From: Modestobacter italicus
Lineage (GTDB): Bacteria > Actinomycetota > Actinomycetes > Mycobacteriales > Geodermatophilaceae
DNA length: 64,000 bases
NCBI RefSeq assembly: GCF_000306785.1
Contig: NC_017955.1
Span: 806,001 to 870,000 of the forward strand
Reading direction: 5' to 3'
Shown: positions 16,495 to 25,266 of the stretch, piece after piece
Layout: every line of letters starts with the position of its first letter
Position numbering within the stretch: position 1 is the first letter of the stretch
The notes under the pieces: generated by a model
Database searches by the model: none
The model's input: only the letters and a program-made list of their open reading frames with translations
Told to the model about the DNA's origin: nothing
Made by a program: the position numbers and the translations under genes

Positions 16495-18285
16495 TCACAA
16501 CATCGTGCGGAGACGCTCCCGGCGGGCGCGCAGGACCTCGACCGACGCCGAGGCCGACGGCGGGCCGGGCACCGACTGGCGGAGCTGGGTGTGCACCACG
16601 GCCTGCGGCTGCGAGGTCTTCGCCGCGATCCGGTTCACCAGCCGGTTGATCTCCCGGCGCAGCTCGGCGACGTCCCGCCAGCCGCGGCCGGGCAGCTCCT
16701 CCTCCGGGTGGTCCTCGACGACCATGAAGCCGTCCTCGTCGTCCCCGCGGCGGTGCGACGCGGCGATCCGGAGCCGCAGCTCGTCGTCCCGCTTGGACAG
16801 CAGCTCCGCGGTCTGCGCGGCGGTGAGCAGCCCGGGGATGCCCAGGAAGTCCTCGTCCTCGGCCTCCAGCGGCGCGCCGGCCGAGCTGCCCTCGCCGGTG
16901 TGCGCCGTCCCGCTGTGCAGCACGTGCGCGAACCGGGCGTCGGCCTCCAGCGCCTCCCACTGCTTCATCTCGCCCTCGCGGGGCTCCCGCGGCGGCAGGT
17001 CCAGCTCCTCGAGGTCCTCGTCCGGCTGGGACTTCGGCGGCGGGATGACGTGGTTGCGCTGCTCCTCCATCGCGGCGGCCAGCGACAGCAGCGGCCGGAC
17101 GGCGGGCAGGAACACCGTCGCCGACTCGTGCGGTCCGCGGGCTCGCACGACGCGGCCGACGGCCTGGGCGAAGAACAGCGGCGTCCGGTAGGAGGTCATC
17201 CAGGCCAGGACAGCGGCCCGCGGCACGTCGACGCCCTCGGAGACCATCCGCACGCAGACCGCGATCCGGGCGCCGCCGAGGTTGAACTTCTCGATCTTCT
17301 TCGACGCCTTCGGGTCGTCGGAGAGGATCAGCTCCGGCGCCTTCCCGGTGACCCGGCGGACGATCTTGGCGTACTCCCGGGCGTCGTCCTGGTCGCTGGC
17401 CAGCACCAGCCCGGCGGCGTCCGGCATGCCGGTCTCGCGCAGGTGGGTGATCCGGTCGTCCATCGCGGCGATGACGTGCGGCACCCACTGGCCCTTGGGG
17501 TCCAGCGCGGTGCGCCAGGCCTGCATCTCCACCGAGCGGGTGCCGGCCTCCGACAGCGACGCGGCGACCACCTCGCCGGCCGAGTTCCGCCACCGCGAGG
17601 TGCCGGTGTACGCGGCGAAGACCACCGGCCGGACGACGTTGTCCGCCAGCGCCTCCTTGTAGCCGTAGGTGAAGTCGGCGACGCTCATCAGCCCGCCCTG
17701 GCCCTCGAACCCGTCCTCCACGTACCGGACGAACGGGATGCGCTCGTCGGCCTTGGTGCGGAACGGTGTCCCGGTCAGCGACAGCCGGCGCGCGGCGCGA
17801 CCGAACGCCTCCTCGGTCGCCTCACCCCAGGACAGCCCGTCGCCGGCGTGGTGCACCTCGTCGAGGATCACCAGCGTCTTGACCGCGGTCGCCCGGGCGG
17901 CGTGCAGCATCGGCTTGCCGGCGACCTGGGCGTAGGTGGTGACGTAGCCCTGGGTGCCGGCCCGGACCGGCCCGACGGCGTTGGTCAGCCCGGGGTCGAG
18001 CACGATGCCCATCCGGTCGGCCGCGTCGGCCCACTGCAGCCGCAGGTGGTCGGTCGGGCAGACCACGACCACCCGGGCCACCTCGCGCCGGGTGAGCAGC
18101 CGCGCGGCCAGGGTCAGCGCGAACGTCGTCTTGCCGGCGCCGGGGGTCGCGGTGACCAGGAAGTCCTTCGGCGAGGTCTCCTCGTAGCTGGCCAGTGCGG
18201 CCTGCTGCCACGCTCGGAGCGGTCGGCTGGTCGTCTGCGGGCCCAGTGTCTCCGCTCGTGCTGCAGTCCCCATGTCGCGGTCCAT
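16495..18285 (-). CDS. DEAD/DEAH box SF2 helicase
   Basis: This is a 596-residue superfamily 2 helicase. Motif I is ATPGAGKTTFA (about residue 46), motif II is ILDEVHHAGDG, motif III is LTGTPFRTK, and motif VI is QAVGRVVRARG. The C-terminal 200 residues are acidic and of no known fold. Proteins of this type act on DNA repair or recombination intermediates, or in defence. I take ATG 18285; ATG 18273, four codons inward, is possible. It lies downstream of the XPB helicase on the same strand, separated by 319 bp containing strong hairpins, so the two helicases are probably transcribed separately. TATACG at 18348-18353 on the minus strand could be its -10 box. Confidence 0.85.
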   Translation of the reverse strand: MDRDMGTAARAETLGPQTTSRPLRAWQQAALASYEETSPKDFLVTATPGAGKTTFALTLAARLLTRREVARVVVVCPTDHLRLQWADAADRMGIVLDPGLTNAVGPVRAGTQGYVTTYAQVAGKPMLHAARATAVKTLVILDEVHHAGDGLSWGEATEEAFGRAARRLSLTGTPFRTKADERIPFVRYVEDGFEGQGGLMSVADFTYGYKEALADNVVRPVVFAAYTGTSRWRNSAGEVVAASLSEAGTRSVEMQAWRTALDPKGQWVPHVIAAMDDRITHLRETGMPDAAGLVLASDQDDAREYAKIVRRVTGKAPELILSDDPKASKKIEKFNLGGARIAVCVRMVSEGVDVPRAAVLAWMTSYRTPLFFAQAVGRVVRARGPHESATVFLPAVRPLLSLAAAMEEQRNHVIPPPKSQPDEDLEELDLPPREPREGEMKQWEALEADARFAHVLHSGTAHTGEGSSAGAPLEAEDEDFLGIPGLLTAAQTAELLSKRDDELRLRIAASHRRGDDEDGFMVVEDHPEEELPGRGWRDVAELRREINRLVNRIAAKTSQPQAVVHTQLRQSVPGPPSASASVEVLRARRERLRTML

Positions 18286-18473
18286 CTTGGTCGGCGGGGA
18301 GGCAACACGCCCAACCGGGGGCCTCCCGCGCGCCTCCTCCGCGACGACGTATAGGAGGCCGGCGCACCCGCTCTGACCTGCGGCGATGCCACGACGGTCG
18401 GGCCGGGTGTGGCACAGGTCATGCCCGTGCCGGACCGACCCGTCACGCCCCGCCGGTCCCGCCGTCCCCAACC

Positions 18474-18527
18474 GTCCCGCCGGAGCCCCGGGGCTCCGGC
18501 GGGACCCTCGTCCGGGTCCCGCCGGAG
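18474..18527. repeat. Nested, mutually exclusive hairpins
   Basis: Positions 18474-18505 are a perfect 32-nt inverted repeat (GTCCCGCCGGAGCCCC and its complement). Its right arm also pairs with 18514-18527: CTCCGGCGGGACCC (18494-18507) against GGGTCCCGCCGGAG. Only one of the two hairpins can form at a time. They lie in the leader between the XPB gene and the next helicase. I see no gene in 18286-18604. Confidence 0.7.
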
Positions 18528-18569
18528 AGCCGCCGCTCCAGCCACCGAAGGCGCGCTTTCGGCGCACGA

Positions 18570-18593
18570 CCACCGAAGGCGCGCCTTTGGTGG
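18570..18593. terminator. Hairpin terminator after XPB gene
   Basis: CCACCGAAGGCG pairs with CGCCTTTGGTGG (11 of 12 pairs), 12 nt beyond the XPB stop codon. The same CCACCGAAGGCGCGC sequence also occurs at 18542-18556 as a direct repeat. Confidence 0.65.
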
Positions 18594-18604
18594 ACGCCGT
18601 GGGG

Positions 18605-20290
18605 TCAGTCGGCGGGCTCGTCGACCCAGTCGGGGCCGTTGACCTCGCCCGGGCCGGCCAGGTCGGCGGCGTCGACGATCGTGTAGGCGTAGCCCTGCTC
18701 GGCGAGGAAGCGCTGCCGGTGCGCGGCGTACTCGCTGTCCAGGGTGTCGCGGGAGACGACGGTGTAGAAGTGCGCCTGCCGGCCGTCGGCCTTGGGGCGC
18801 AGCACCCGGCCGAGCCGCTGGGCCTCCTCCTGCCGGGAGCCGAACGTGCCCGACACCTGCACCGCGACCGCGGCCTCGGGCAGGTCGATGGAGAAGTTCG
18901 CGACCTTGGACACGACCAGGGTCTTGATCTCGCCGACCCGGAACGCCTGGAACAGCCGCTCGCGCTCCGTGTTGGTCGTCGACCCCTGGATCACCGGGGC
19001 GTCCAGCGCCGTCCCGAGCTCGTCGAGCTGGTCGAGGTAGGCGCCGATGACCAGCTTCTGCTCGTCGGGGTGCCGCTCGAGCACCCGGCGGATCACCGGC
19101 AGCTTCGACTGCGCGGTGGCCGCGATCCGGTAGCGCTCCTCGGGCTCGGCGACGGCGTAGGTCATCCGCTCCTCGTCGTCCAGGCTGACCCGCACCTCGA
19201 TGCACTCGGCCGGCGCGATGTAGCCCTGCGCCTCGATGTCCCGCCAGGGGGCGTCGTACCGCTTGGGCCCGATGAGGGAGAAGACGTCGTCCTCGCGCCC
19301 GTCCTCGCGGACCAGCGTCGCGGTCAGCCCAAGGCGACGGCGGGACTGCAGGTCGGCGGTGAGCCGGAAGATCGGCGCCGGGAGCAGGTGGACCTCGTCG
19401 TAGACGATGAGGCCCCAGTCTTGGGCGTCGAAGAGGTCCAGGTGCCGGTACTCGCCCTTCCGGCGGGTGGTGATCACCTGGTAGGTGGCGATGGTGACCG
19501 GGCGGATCTCCTTGCGCTCGCCGGAGTACTCGCCGATCTCCTCCTCGGTGAGCGAGGTGCGGGCGATGAGCTCGCGCTTCCACTGCCGGCCGGAGACGGT
19601 GTTGGTGACCAGGATCAGCGTGGTCGCCTTGGCCTCGGCCATCGCCGCGGCGCCGACCAGCGTCTTGCCGGCCCCGCAGGGCAGCACCACGACGCCCGAG
19701 CCGCCGGCCCAGAACCCGTCGACGGCCTCCTGCTGGTAGTCCCGCAGGTGCCAGTCGTCCTGGGCGAGCGAGATCGGGTGCGCCTGGCCGTCGACGTAGC
19801 CGGCGAGGTCCTCGGCGGGCCAGCCGATCTTCAGCAGCGCCTGCTTGAGCCGGCCGCGCTCGGAGGGGTGGACGGCGACCGAGTCGGCGTCGATCCGGGC
19901 ACCGAGCATCGGGGCCACCCGCTTGCTGCGGACGACCTCCTCCAGCACGGCGCGGTCGGTGCTGGTCAGCGTGAGCCCGTGCACCGGGTTGTTGGCCAGG
20001 GTGAGGCGGCCGTAGCGGTCCATCGTGTCGGCGATGTCGACCAGCAGGGCGTGCGGCACGGGGTAGCGCGAGTACCGCACCAGCGCGTCGACGACCTGCT
20101 CGGCGTCGTGGCCCGCGGCCCGCGCGTTCCACAGCGCCAGCGGGGTGACCCGGTAGGTGTGCACGTGCTCGGGGGAGCGCTCCAGCTCGGCGAACGGGGC
20201 GATCGCCGCCCGGCACTCCTTGGACTGCGGGTGGTCGACCTCGAGCAGCAACGTCTTGTCGGACTGGACGATCAGGGGGCCGTCACTCAC
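18605..20290 (-). CDS. XPB-type DNA repair helicase
   Basis: This is a 561-residue helicase of the bacterial XPB/Ssl2 type. The N-terminal damage-recognition-like region is followed by motif I (VVVLPCGAGKTLVGA), motif II (LIVYDEVHLLP, the DEVH box), motif III (LGLTATLVRED, with the RED motif) and motif VI (QRLGRVLRPK). It unwinds DNA in a 3'-5' sense in characterised homologues and is thought to act in repair. The start is GTG 20290 behind AGAGGA. Nothing is truncated. A terminator at 20421-20460 separates it from the upstream cyclopropane synthase gene. Confidence 0.92.
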   Translation of the reverse strand: MSDGPLIVQSDKTLLLEVDHPQSKECRAAIAPFAELERSPEHVHTYRVTPLALWNARAAGHDAEQVVDALVRYSRYPVPHALLVDIADTMDRYGRLTLANNPVHGLTLTSTDRAVLEEVVRSKRVAPMLGARIDADSVAVHPSERGRLKQALLKIGWPAEDLAGYVDGQAHPISLAQDDWHLRDYQQEAVDGFWAGGSGVVVLPCGAGKTLVGAAAMAEAKATTLILVTNTVSGRQWKRELIARTSLTEEEIGEYSGERKEIRPVTIATYQVITTRRKGEYRHLDLFDAQDWGLIVYDEVHLLPAPIFRLTADLQSRRRLGLTATLVREDGREDDVFSLIGPKRYDAPWRDIEAQGYIAPAECIEVRVSLDDEERMTYAVAEPEERYRIAATAQSKLPVIRRVLERHPDEQKLVIGAYLDQLDELGTALDAPVIQGSTTNTERERLFQAFRVGEIKTLVVSKVANFSIDLPEAAVAVQVSGTFGSRQEEAQRLGRVLRPKADGRQAHFYTVVSRDTLDSEYAAHRQRFLAEQGYAYTIVDAADLAGPGEVNGPDWVDEPAD

Positions 20291-20420
20291 GCGTGCGCAT
20301 CCTCTGTTCGGTGGCTCAGGCGCAGACACGCGCCGGACTGCCCAGGTTAACGCCGCAGGACGACCCTCCCTTCCGGACGACGGTGTGCGACCGGTCGCCT
20401 CGCCCGGCGAAGCCGGTGGA

Positions 20421-20460
20421 CCTGATGGGGAGCCGCGCCGTGGCACGGCTCCCCATCAGG
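20421..20460. terminator. Perfect 15-bp stem terminator
   Basis: CCTGATGGGGAGCCG (20421-20435) pairs with CGGCTCCCCATCAGG (20446-20460), 24 nt after the stop of the cyclopropane synthase gene. Confidence 0.85.
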
Positions 20461-20483
20461 AGCGGTGGCTCAGGTCGCCGCGA

Positions 20484-21764
20484 TCAGAGCCAGGCGGTGC
20501 GGCGCAGCGGGGGCTGCTCGCCGCCGGTCTTCTGCAGCAGCACCTGGTTCACGCCCATGTCGCCGGCCTCGAAGGTCAGCGCGCTGGCGGCCATGTACAG
20601 CCGCCACACCCGCGCCCGGCCCTCGCTGGAGGCGGCCACGGCGGCGTCCCAGTTCTGCTCCAGGTGCTGCACCCAGGCCCGCAGCGTCAGCGCATAGTGC
20701 TGGCGCAGTGCTTCGACGTCGAGGACCTCCAGGTCCCGGGACTCCAGCAGGCTCACCGTCTCGCCCAGGTTCAGCAGCTCGCCGTCCGGGAAGACGTAGC
20801 GGGCGATGAAGGAGTCCGGTCGCCAGGTCGAGACGCCGGCGTTCCAGGAGATCGCGTGGTTGAGCAGCCGCCCGCCCGGCCGGAGCAGCCGGTCCAGCTG
20901 GGCCACGTACTCGGGCATCTGCGCACGCCCCACGTGCTCGGCCATCCCGATCGAGCTGATCGCGTCGAAGGGCTCGTCGTCCACCGCGCGGTAGTCCTGC
21001 ACGCGGATGTCGATCTTGTCGGTCAGACCGGCCTCGGCCACCCGTTTGCGGGCCATCCGGGCCTGCTCCTCGGACAGCGTCACGCCCACGACCGTGGCGC
21101 CGTAGCGCTGCGCGGCGTGGATGGCCATGCTGCCCCAGCCGCAGCCGACGTCCAGCAGCCGCGACCCGGGGGCCAGCCCGAGCTTGCGGCAGACCAGGTC
21201 GAGCTTGGCCTCCTGGGCGGCGTCCAGCCCGGTCTCGGGGGAGGCCCAGACCGCGCAGGAGTAGACCATCGACGGGCCGAGCACGAGCTCGTAGAAGTCG
21301 TTGCCGACGTCGTAGTGGTGGGCGATGGCGGCAGCGTCCCGGACGCGGGTGTGCCGGTTCCCGCTGGCCGGACGGGCCTCCTCGGCCGGCGGCTCGGGCT
21401 CCGGGCCGATGGCGCCCAGTCGGAGGGCGGTGCCCAGCAGGGTCAGCCGATCGCGCCAGGACCAGTTCGACGGCGGCTTCTCCTGCGCCAGCCGGCTGTC
21501 GGTGCGCAGCGCGCTGAACGTCGCGAAGACGTCGTCCTCCATGTCGATCTCACCGGCGACGTAGGCCCGGCCGATGCCCAGCTGCCCCGGGGACCACAGC
21601 ATCCGCCGCAGCGCCCGGCGCGAGTGCACCGCCACGACCGGCGCGCCGGCCGGGCCGGTGATCGACCCGTCCCACCCGCGCAGCCGCACCGGGAGCTCCG
21701 TCGTGCCCAGCACCGCGCCCAGTGCCTCGGCCAGCCGGTCGGCGACCGTCCGCTTCTTCGTCAT
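20484..21764 (-). CDS. cfa: Cyclopropane-fatty-acyl-phospholipid synthase
   Basis: This is a 426-residue SAM-dependent methyltransferase of the cyclopropane/mycolic-acid synthase family. It methylenates double bonds of membrane fatty acyl chains. SAM-binding motif I is LLDVGCGWGSMAIH (about residue 198). The family signature HYDVGNDFYEL is just before it, and GMAEHVG is the usual Glu/His motif. The N-terminal 120 residues form the lipid-facing extension. The start is ATG 21764 behind GAGGAG. It is monocistronic as far as seen. Confidence 0.9.
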   Translation of the reverse strand: MTKKRTVADRLAEALGAVLGTTELPVRLRGWDGSITGPAGAPVVAVHSRRALRRMLWSPGQLGIGRAYVAGEIDMEDDVFATFSALRTDSRLAQEKPPSNWSWRDRLTLLGTALRLGAIGPEPEPPAEEARPASGNRHTRVRDAAAIAHHYDVGNDFYELVLGPSMVYSCAVWASPETGLDAAQEAKLDLVCRKLGLAPGSRLLDVGCGWGSMAIHAAQRYGATVVGVTLSEEQARMARKRVAEAGLTDKIDIRVQDYRAVDDEPFDAISSIGMAEHVGRAQMPEYVAQLDRLLRPGGRLLNHAISWNAGVSTWRPDSFIARYVFPDGELLNLGETVSLLESRDLEVLDVEALRQHYALTLRAWVQHLEQNWDAAVAASSEGRARVWRLYMAASALTFEAGDMGVNQVLLQKTGGEQPPLRRTAWL

Positions 21765-21919
21765 GCCCCACGCTCCTCGCCCTGGCCGCAACCAGCGGAC
21801 GACCCGGGACCCTCTGCCCAGACACTGGTTGCGCGTCCCAACTTCCCCGCGCAACACCGGACGGGCGCTTGATCATCCCGGAAGGAGCGGGAAAGCGGAA
21901 CAACCCGCGACCCGGCAGG

Positions 21920-24175
21920 TCATCCGGTCGCGTCCTCGGCCTCGACCAGCGCCACCGACGTGATCCGGTGGACGGCGAAGGTGCGGCTCTCGCCGCGGCC
22001 CTCGTCGAAGCCCTGCAGGAAGCCGCCGGCCAGCGACACCGGCTGGACGACGCGCTGGCTGCCGCTGCCCTGGGCGTCGACGTAGCCCAGCCAGATCGGC
22101 AGGTTCTCCCGGACCGCCCGGCTGAGCAGCTCCAGCGTGCTGGCCGTGGTCACCCCCGGCACCTGGCGCACCGGCTCGCTGCGCCGGGCGGCCAGCGCGG
22201 CGTCCCCGGCGCGGATCTCCCGGACCGTCGCGGCGACGTCGCCCGGTGCCAGCGGACGCGGCCCGACCGGCCCGGCACCCGCCCCGGGACGACGTCCGGC
22301 GGCCCGCGGCGGCGCCTGCGGCCGGGTGAGCACCGCGCCACCGGCGGACTCCCCGGCCGGGGCGTACCCGGCGGCGCGCAGCACCGACAGCACCTCCTCC
22401 GGCGGCAGCCCGCTGACCAGCACGCCCGGGGCCAGCCGGCGCAGCTCGGCGTTGGCGGTGCGGCGGTCGCTGAGCACCTGGGAGACCAGCCCGTGGTCGT
22501 CGGAGCGGACGTAGCACTCGATGGCGCCCACCCGGAGCCGGCCGTGCTGGCGGGCGACGTCGTCGATCAGGTACTCCAGCGCCTGCGGCACCGGGGTGCG
22601 GGAGGACCGGGCGAAGAAGTCGTGCAGGTCGGTGGCCGACCAGCCGGCGTCCAGGGCCCGCCGGATGCTGCCGTCGGAGACCCGGTAGACCGTGGCGCCG
22701 CCGGAGGACTCGACGTCCGCGACCACGCCGAGGGTGCCCGCCAGGTCCGCGACCAGCGGCCCGGGGGCGATCAGCGACAGGTCGGGCTGGGCGAGCACGT
22801 GGTCGACCGGCTCGGGCAGCAGGCCGCGCATCCCGTCGGCGGCGTCGTCCTCCCCGCCGGTGAGCAGGCCGCGCCCGCCGCTGCTGAGCACCCCGCCGAT
22901 GGCGATGCCCAGCCGCTCGGCCTCGGCCAGCAGGTCGGGCACCGGCGCCAGCCGGTCGGCCCGCCGCGGGGTGCGCCAGCGCAGCAGCGACACCAGCTCG
23001 GGGGCGGCCAGGCCGGTGCCGGCGGGGAACTCGGCGAGCACCGACAGCGCCGACCGCCGCAGCACCGGCGCGGTCTGCCGGACGACGTCGGGGGAGAGCA
23101 CGTTGACCGCCTTGCCGGCGACGTCGCGCTGACCGACCAGCGAGATCAGTCGCACGCTGGTGAGCCAGCCCCAGGCCAGCGTCGCCCACCGGTCGGCCAG
23201 GTCCTGCTCGCGCCAGGCGTCGTAGCTGCGGGTGGGCAGCCACTCGTCGCGGTGCGCCCCGCCGACGTCCAGCAGCCCGGCGGCGTGCGCGACCTCGACC
23301 AGGAAGGCGACGTCGGCCTCGCCGATGCGCATCTCCTTGGCCAGCCGCTTCTGGTCCCGCACCCCGAGACCGCCGCCGCGCAGCAGGCCCGCCGGCTCCT
23401 CCTCCAGGGCGGTGAGGACGTCGACGACCCGGCTGAGGACCTCCAGCGCCGCACCGGCGGCCTGCCGGTCGACGACGGCCGGGTCGCGCCGGCTCGGCTC
23501 GGGCTCGGGGCGGAGCCGGGGCGGGCCCAGCGGCCGGTCGCCGCGCAGGACCAGGCCGATCTCCCGCGGCAGCTCGACGTTGATCGCGTCGATGCGGGCC
23601 AGCAGCCCGGCCTGCAGGAGCCGCCGCGCGGGGCTCAGCGAGCCGGCGGTGCTGTCGGGCAGGTGGCCGACCGGGCGGTCGCCGGCCAACCGGTCGAGCA
23701 CGGTGCGCTCGTCGGGGGCCAGGTCGGCGAGCACGGCGGGCAGGTCACGGGGGAGCTGCACCCGCAGGTCGACCGCCCGCCGGCCCAGCCCGGCCGGGTA
23801 GCGGACCGCGCGGCGCACCGGCTCGGGGGCGTGCAGCTCCTCGTCGCCCCACAGCAGCGCGCGGGTGGCCAGCGTCTCCACGGCCGCGTCGACGACCTCG
23901 GTGGGCACGTCGGGCAGCAGACCGGGGAGTTCGGTGCGGGGCACGCCGTCGGTGGGGGAGAGCAGCACCGCGTCGAGCACCTGCAGGGTCGCCGCGTCCA
24001 GCTCGTCGAGCGCCCGGTCGACCGAGACCGGGACGGCGAGGCGGGTCGCGAGGCCCACGACGTCGGACGGGGCGGGGCGCGCGACGTCGGGCCGGGACAC
24101 CAGCAGGGCGCCCAGCTGCTCGTCGGTGCGGGTGCGCAGCCAGGCGGCGAGCGTGGCGGGCTGGTCCGGAGACAT
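21920..24175 (-). CDS. Helicase-associated (XPB/Ssl2-like N-domain) protein with WYL-like C-terminus
   Basis: This is a 751-residue actinobacterial protein of the helicase-C_3/XPB-Ssl2-associated type. It has no helicase motifs I or II. Winged-helix-like segments fill the N-terminal half, and a WYL-like module lies at the end (LELLSRAVRENLPIWLGYVD). These genes lie close to the XPB helicase in many actinobacteria and are thought to assist it. I use ATG 24175, because a TAACGT hexamer lies exactly 7 nt before it and no ribosome site is visible, pointing to a leaderless message. GTG 24184 would overlap that hexamer. Confidence 0.8.
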   Translation of the reverse strand: MSPDQPATLAAWLRTRTDEQLGALLVSRPDVARPAPSDVVGLATRLAVPVSVDRALDELDAATLQVLDAVLLSPTDGVPRTELPGLLPDVPTEVVDAAVETLATRALLWGDEELHAPEPVRRAVRYPAGLGRRAVDLRVQLPRDLPAVLADLAPDERTVLDRLAGDRPVGHLPDSTAGSLSPARRLLQAGLLARIDAINVELPREIGLVLRGDRPLGPPRLRPEPEPSRRDPAVVDRQAAGAALEVLSRVVDVLTALEEEPAGLLRGGGLGVRDQKRLAKEMRIGEADVAFLVEVAHAAGLLDVGGAHRDEWLPTRSYDAWREQDLADRWATLAWGWLTSVRLISLVGQRDVAGKAVNVLSPDVVRQTAPVLRRSALSVLAEFPAGTGLAAPELVSLLRWRTPRRADRLAPVPDLLAEAERLGIAIGGVLSSGGRGLLTGGEDDAADGMRGLLPEPVDHVLAQPDLSLIAPGPLVADLAGTLGVVADVESSGGATVYRVSDGSIRRALDAGWSATDLHDFFARSSRTPVPQALEYLIDDVARQHGRLRVGAIECYVRSDDHGLVSQVLSDRRTANAELRRLAPGVLVSGLPPEEVLSVLRAAGYAPAGESAGGAVLTRPQAPPRAAGRRPGAGAGPVGPRPLAPGDVAATVREIRAGDAALAARRSEPVRQVPGVTTASTLELLSRAVRENLPIWLGYVDAQGSGSQRVVQPVSLAGGFLQGFDEGRGESRTFAVHRITSVALVEAEDATG

Positions 24176-24239
24176 CCGGTCCACGTTACGTCGCGGCCCG
24201 TCGGTCCTGCTCCGCCGGCCGGGAGGGCACCTGGCGGCA

Positions 24240-24276
24240 GTCGTGCTCTGCTGCCGTCCAGGCAGCAGAGCACGAC
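24240..24276. terminator. Perfect 16-bp hairpin between divergent genes
   Basis: GTCGTGCTCTGCTGCC (24240-24255) pairs perfectly with 24261-24276 around the loop GTCCA. It lies upstream of both flanking genes, where a terminator is not expected. It may end read-through in either direction or serve as a binding site. Confidence 0.6.
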
Positions 24277-24342
24277 CGTCCCGGACCCACCCCGGCGGCG
24301 CGGGCGGGCGACCTCGTCGTCCGGTTCTGGGAGCATCGCCGG

Positions 24343-24861
24343 GTGCCCGCGCTCGACGACCCGCAGACCCGCACCGCCGTCGACGCGCTGCGCGCCGGCG
24401 CGCTGCGCTGGTTCGGCGGAGGGCTGGTGGCCGTCGTCCTCGGGGTGCTGCTGGGCGCGGCCGTCGTCCGGATCGTGGAGAACGGCGGCGCGCGGCCGCC
24501 GTTCGCCGGGCTGATGGTGGTGGCGCTGGTCGTCGGTGGTGCCGCCGTCGCCTGCATCGGCCTGGGGTCGCTGGTCCGGGCGCGCCGGTGGACCGTCGCG
24601 CTGGCCCGCACCGAGTGGCGCATCGGCGTCCTGCGGATCGCCGGCCCGGCGGTGGTGCAGGTCGAGCCCCTCGGCTTCGACGAGTTCGTCGACGAGCCGC
24701 TGCGGCTGCAGCTGATGTCCACCGCGGTGTGGCGGACCCGGGCGGTGCAGCAGCTCAACGGCGCCGACATCCGCTACGCGGAGGTCTCCCCGAAGGAGTG
24801 GCTGCTCACCGCCGACGGTGCGGGCACCGTCTACGGGGCGCGGGTCGCCCGCCGGCGTTGA
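24343..24861 (+). CDS. Two-helix membrane protein, PH-like
   Basis: This is a 172-residue protein. Two transmembrane helices (GGLVAVVLGVLLGAAVV and LMVVALVVGGAAVACIGLG) are followed by a beta-rich soluble part with RARRWTVALARTEWRIGVLR and a closing helix/strand pattern resembling bacterial PH-like membrane proteins. I recognise no specific family. It starts at GTG 24343 with no strong ribosome site. The 114 bp before the next gene contain no other feature. Confidence 0.65.
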   Translation: MPALDDPQTRTAVDALRAGALRWFGGGLVAVVLGVLLGAAVVRIVENGGARPPFAGLMVVALVVGGAAVACIGLGSLVRARRWTVALARTEWRIGVLRIAGPAVVQVEPLGFDEFVDEPLRLQLMSTAVWRTRAVQQLNGADIRYAEVSPKEWLLTADGAGTVYGARVARRR

Positions 24862-24975
24862 CCCGGCCGGGCGACACGGCGGGGAGCGCGACGTGCATCT
24901 CACCCGCCCGACACGGGAAGATGGCACCGAGGCACCCGGGGAGCTGACCCGGACCGCACCGCTGACGGAGGCCCG

Positions 24976-25191
24976 ATGTCCAAGCGCAAGGAGAAGCACG
25001 CCCACCTGGTCGAACCGACCTGGGGGGTCTCGGAGGGCGACGGCCCACCGGTCACCGAGCTGATGAGCGAGATGGCCGGCGGCCTCTCGCCCTTCGGCGA
25101 GGACCACGCCTTCCCGCTCCCGCCGGAGCGGCTGCGCTACGCGCACCCGACCGACCGCCCCAACCGGGCCGGCCTGATGGCGGGCGAGTAG
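24976..25191 (+). CDS. Small conserved hypothetical protein
   Basis: This is a 71-residue hydrophilic protein starting at ATG 24976 behind ACGGAGG. It begins with a basic MSKRKEKH stretch, has no membrane segment, and ends in a Pro/Arg-rich tail. Short proteins of this kind occur next to acyl-CoA ligase genes in related actinobacteria as I remember them; no function is known. Its stop is followed directly by a terminator-like repeat. Confidence 0.6.
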   Translation: MSKRKEKHAHLVEPTWGVSEGDGPPVTELMSEMAGGLSPFGEDHAFPLPPERLRYAHPTDRPNRAGLMAGE

Positions 25192-25250
25192 GAGGACCCC
25201 CCTGCCCCCCGCAGCTCGCAAGCTCGCAGCGGGCCCCTGCAGGGGGGCCG
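25192..25250 (+). terminator. Dispersed terminator-like element, copy A
   Basis: GGACCCCCCTGC (25194-25205) pairs with GCAGGGGGGCC (25239-25249), with one bulged A. The loop region is C-rich followed by CTCGCAAGCTCGC. Related copies lie at 34177-34236 and 52451-52509, all on the + strand. It is 16 bp before the acyl-CoA ligase start. Confidence 0.75.
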
Positions 25251-25266
25251 ACAAGAGGAGACGAAC

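Noticed and set aside
25192..25250. Riboswitch in front of fadD
   Set aside because: The same element occurs behind two other genes, one of them between convergent genes, so it fits a terminator better.
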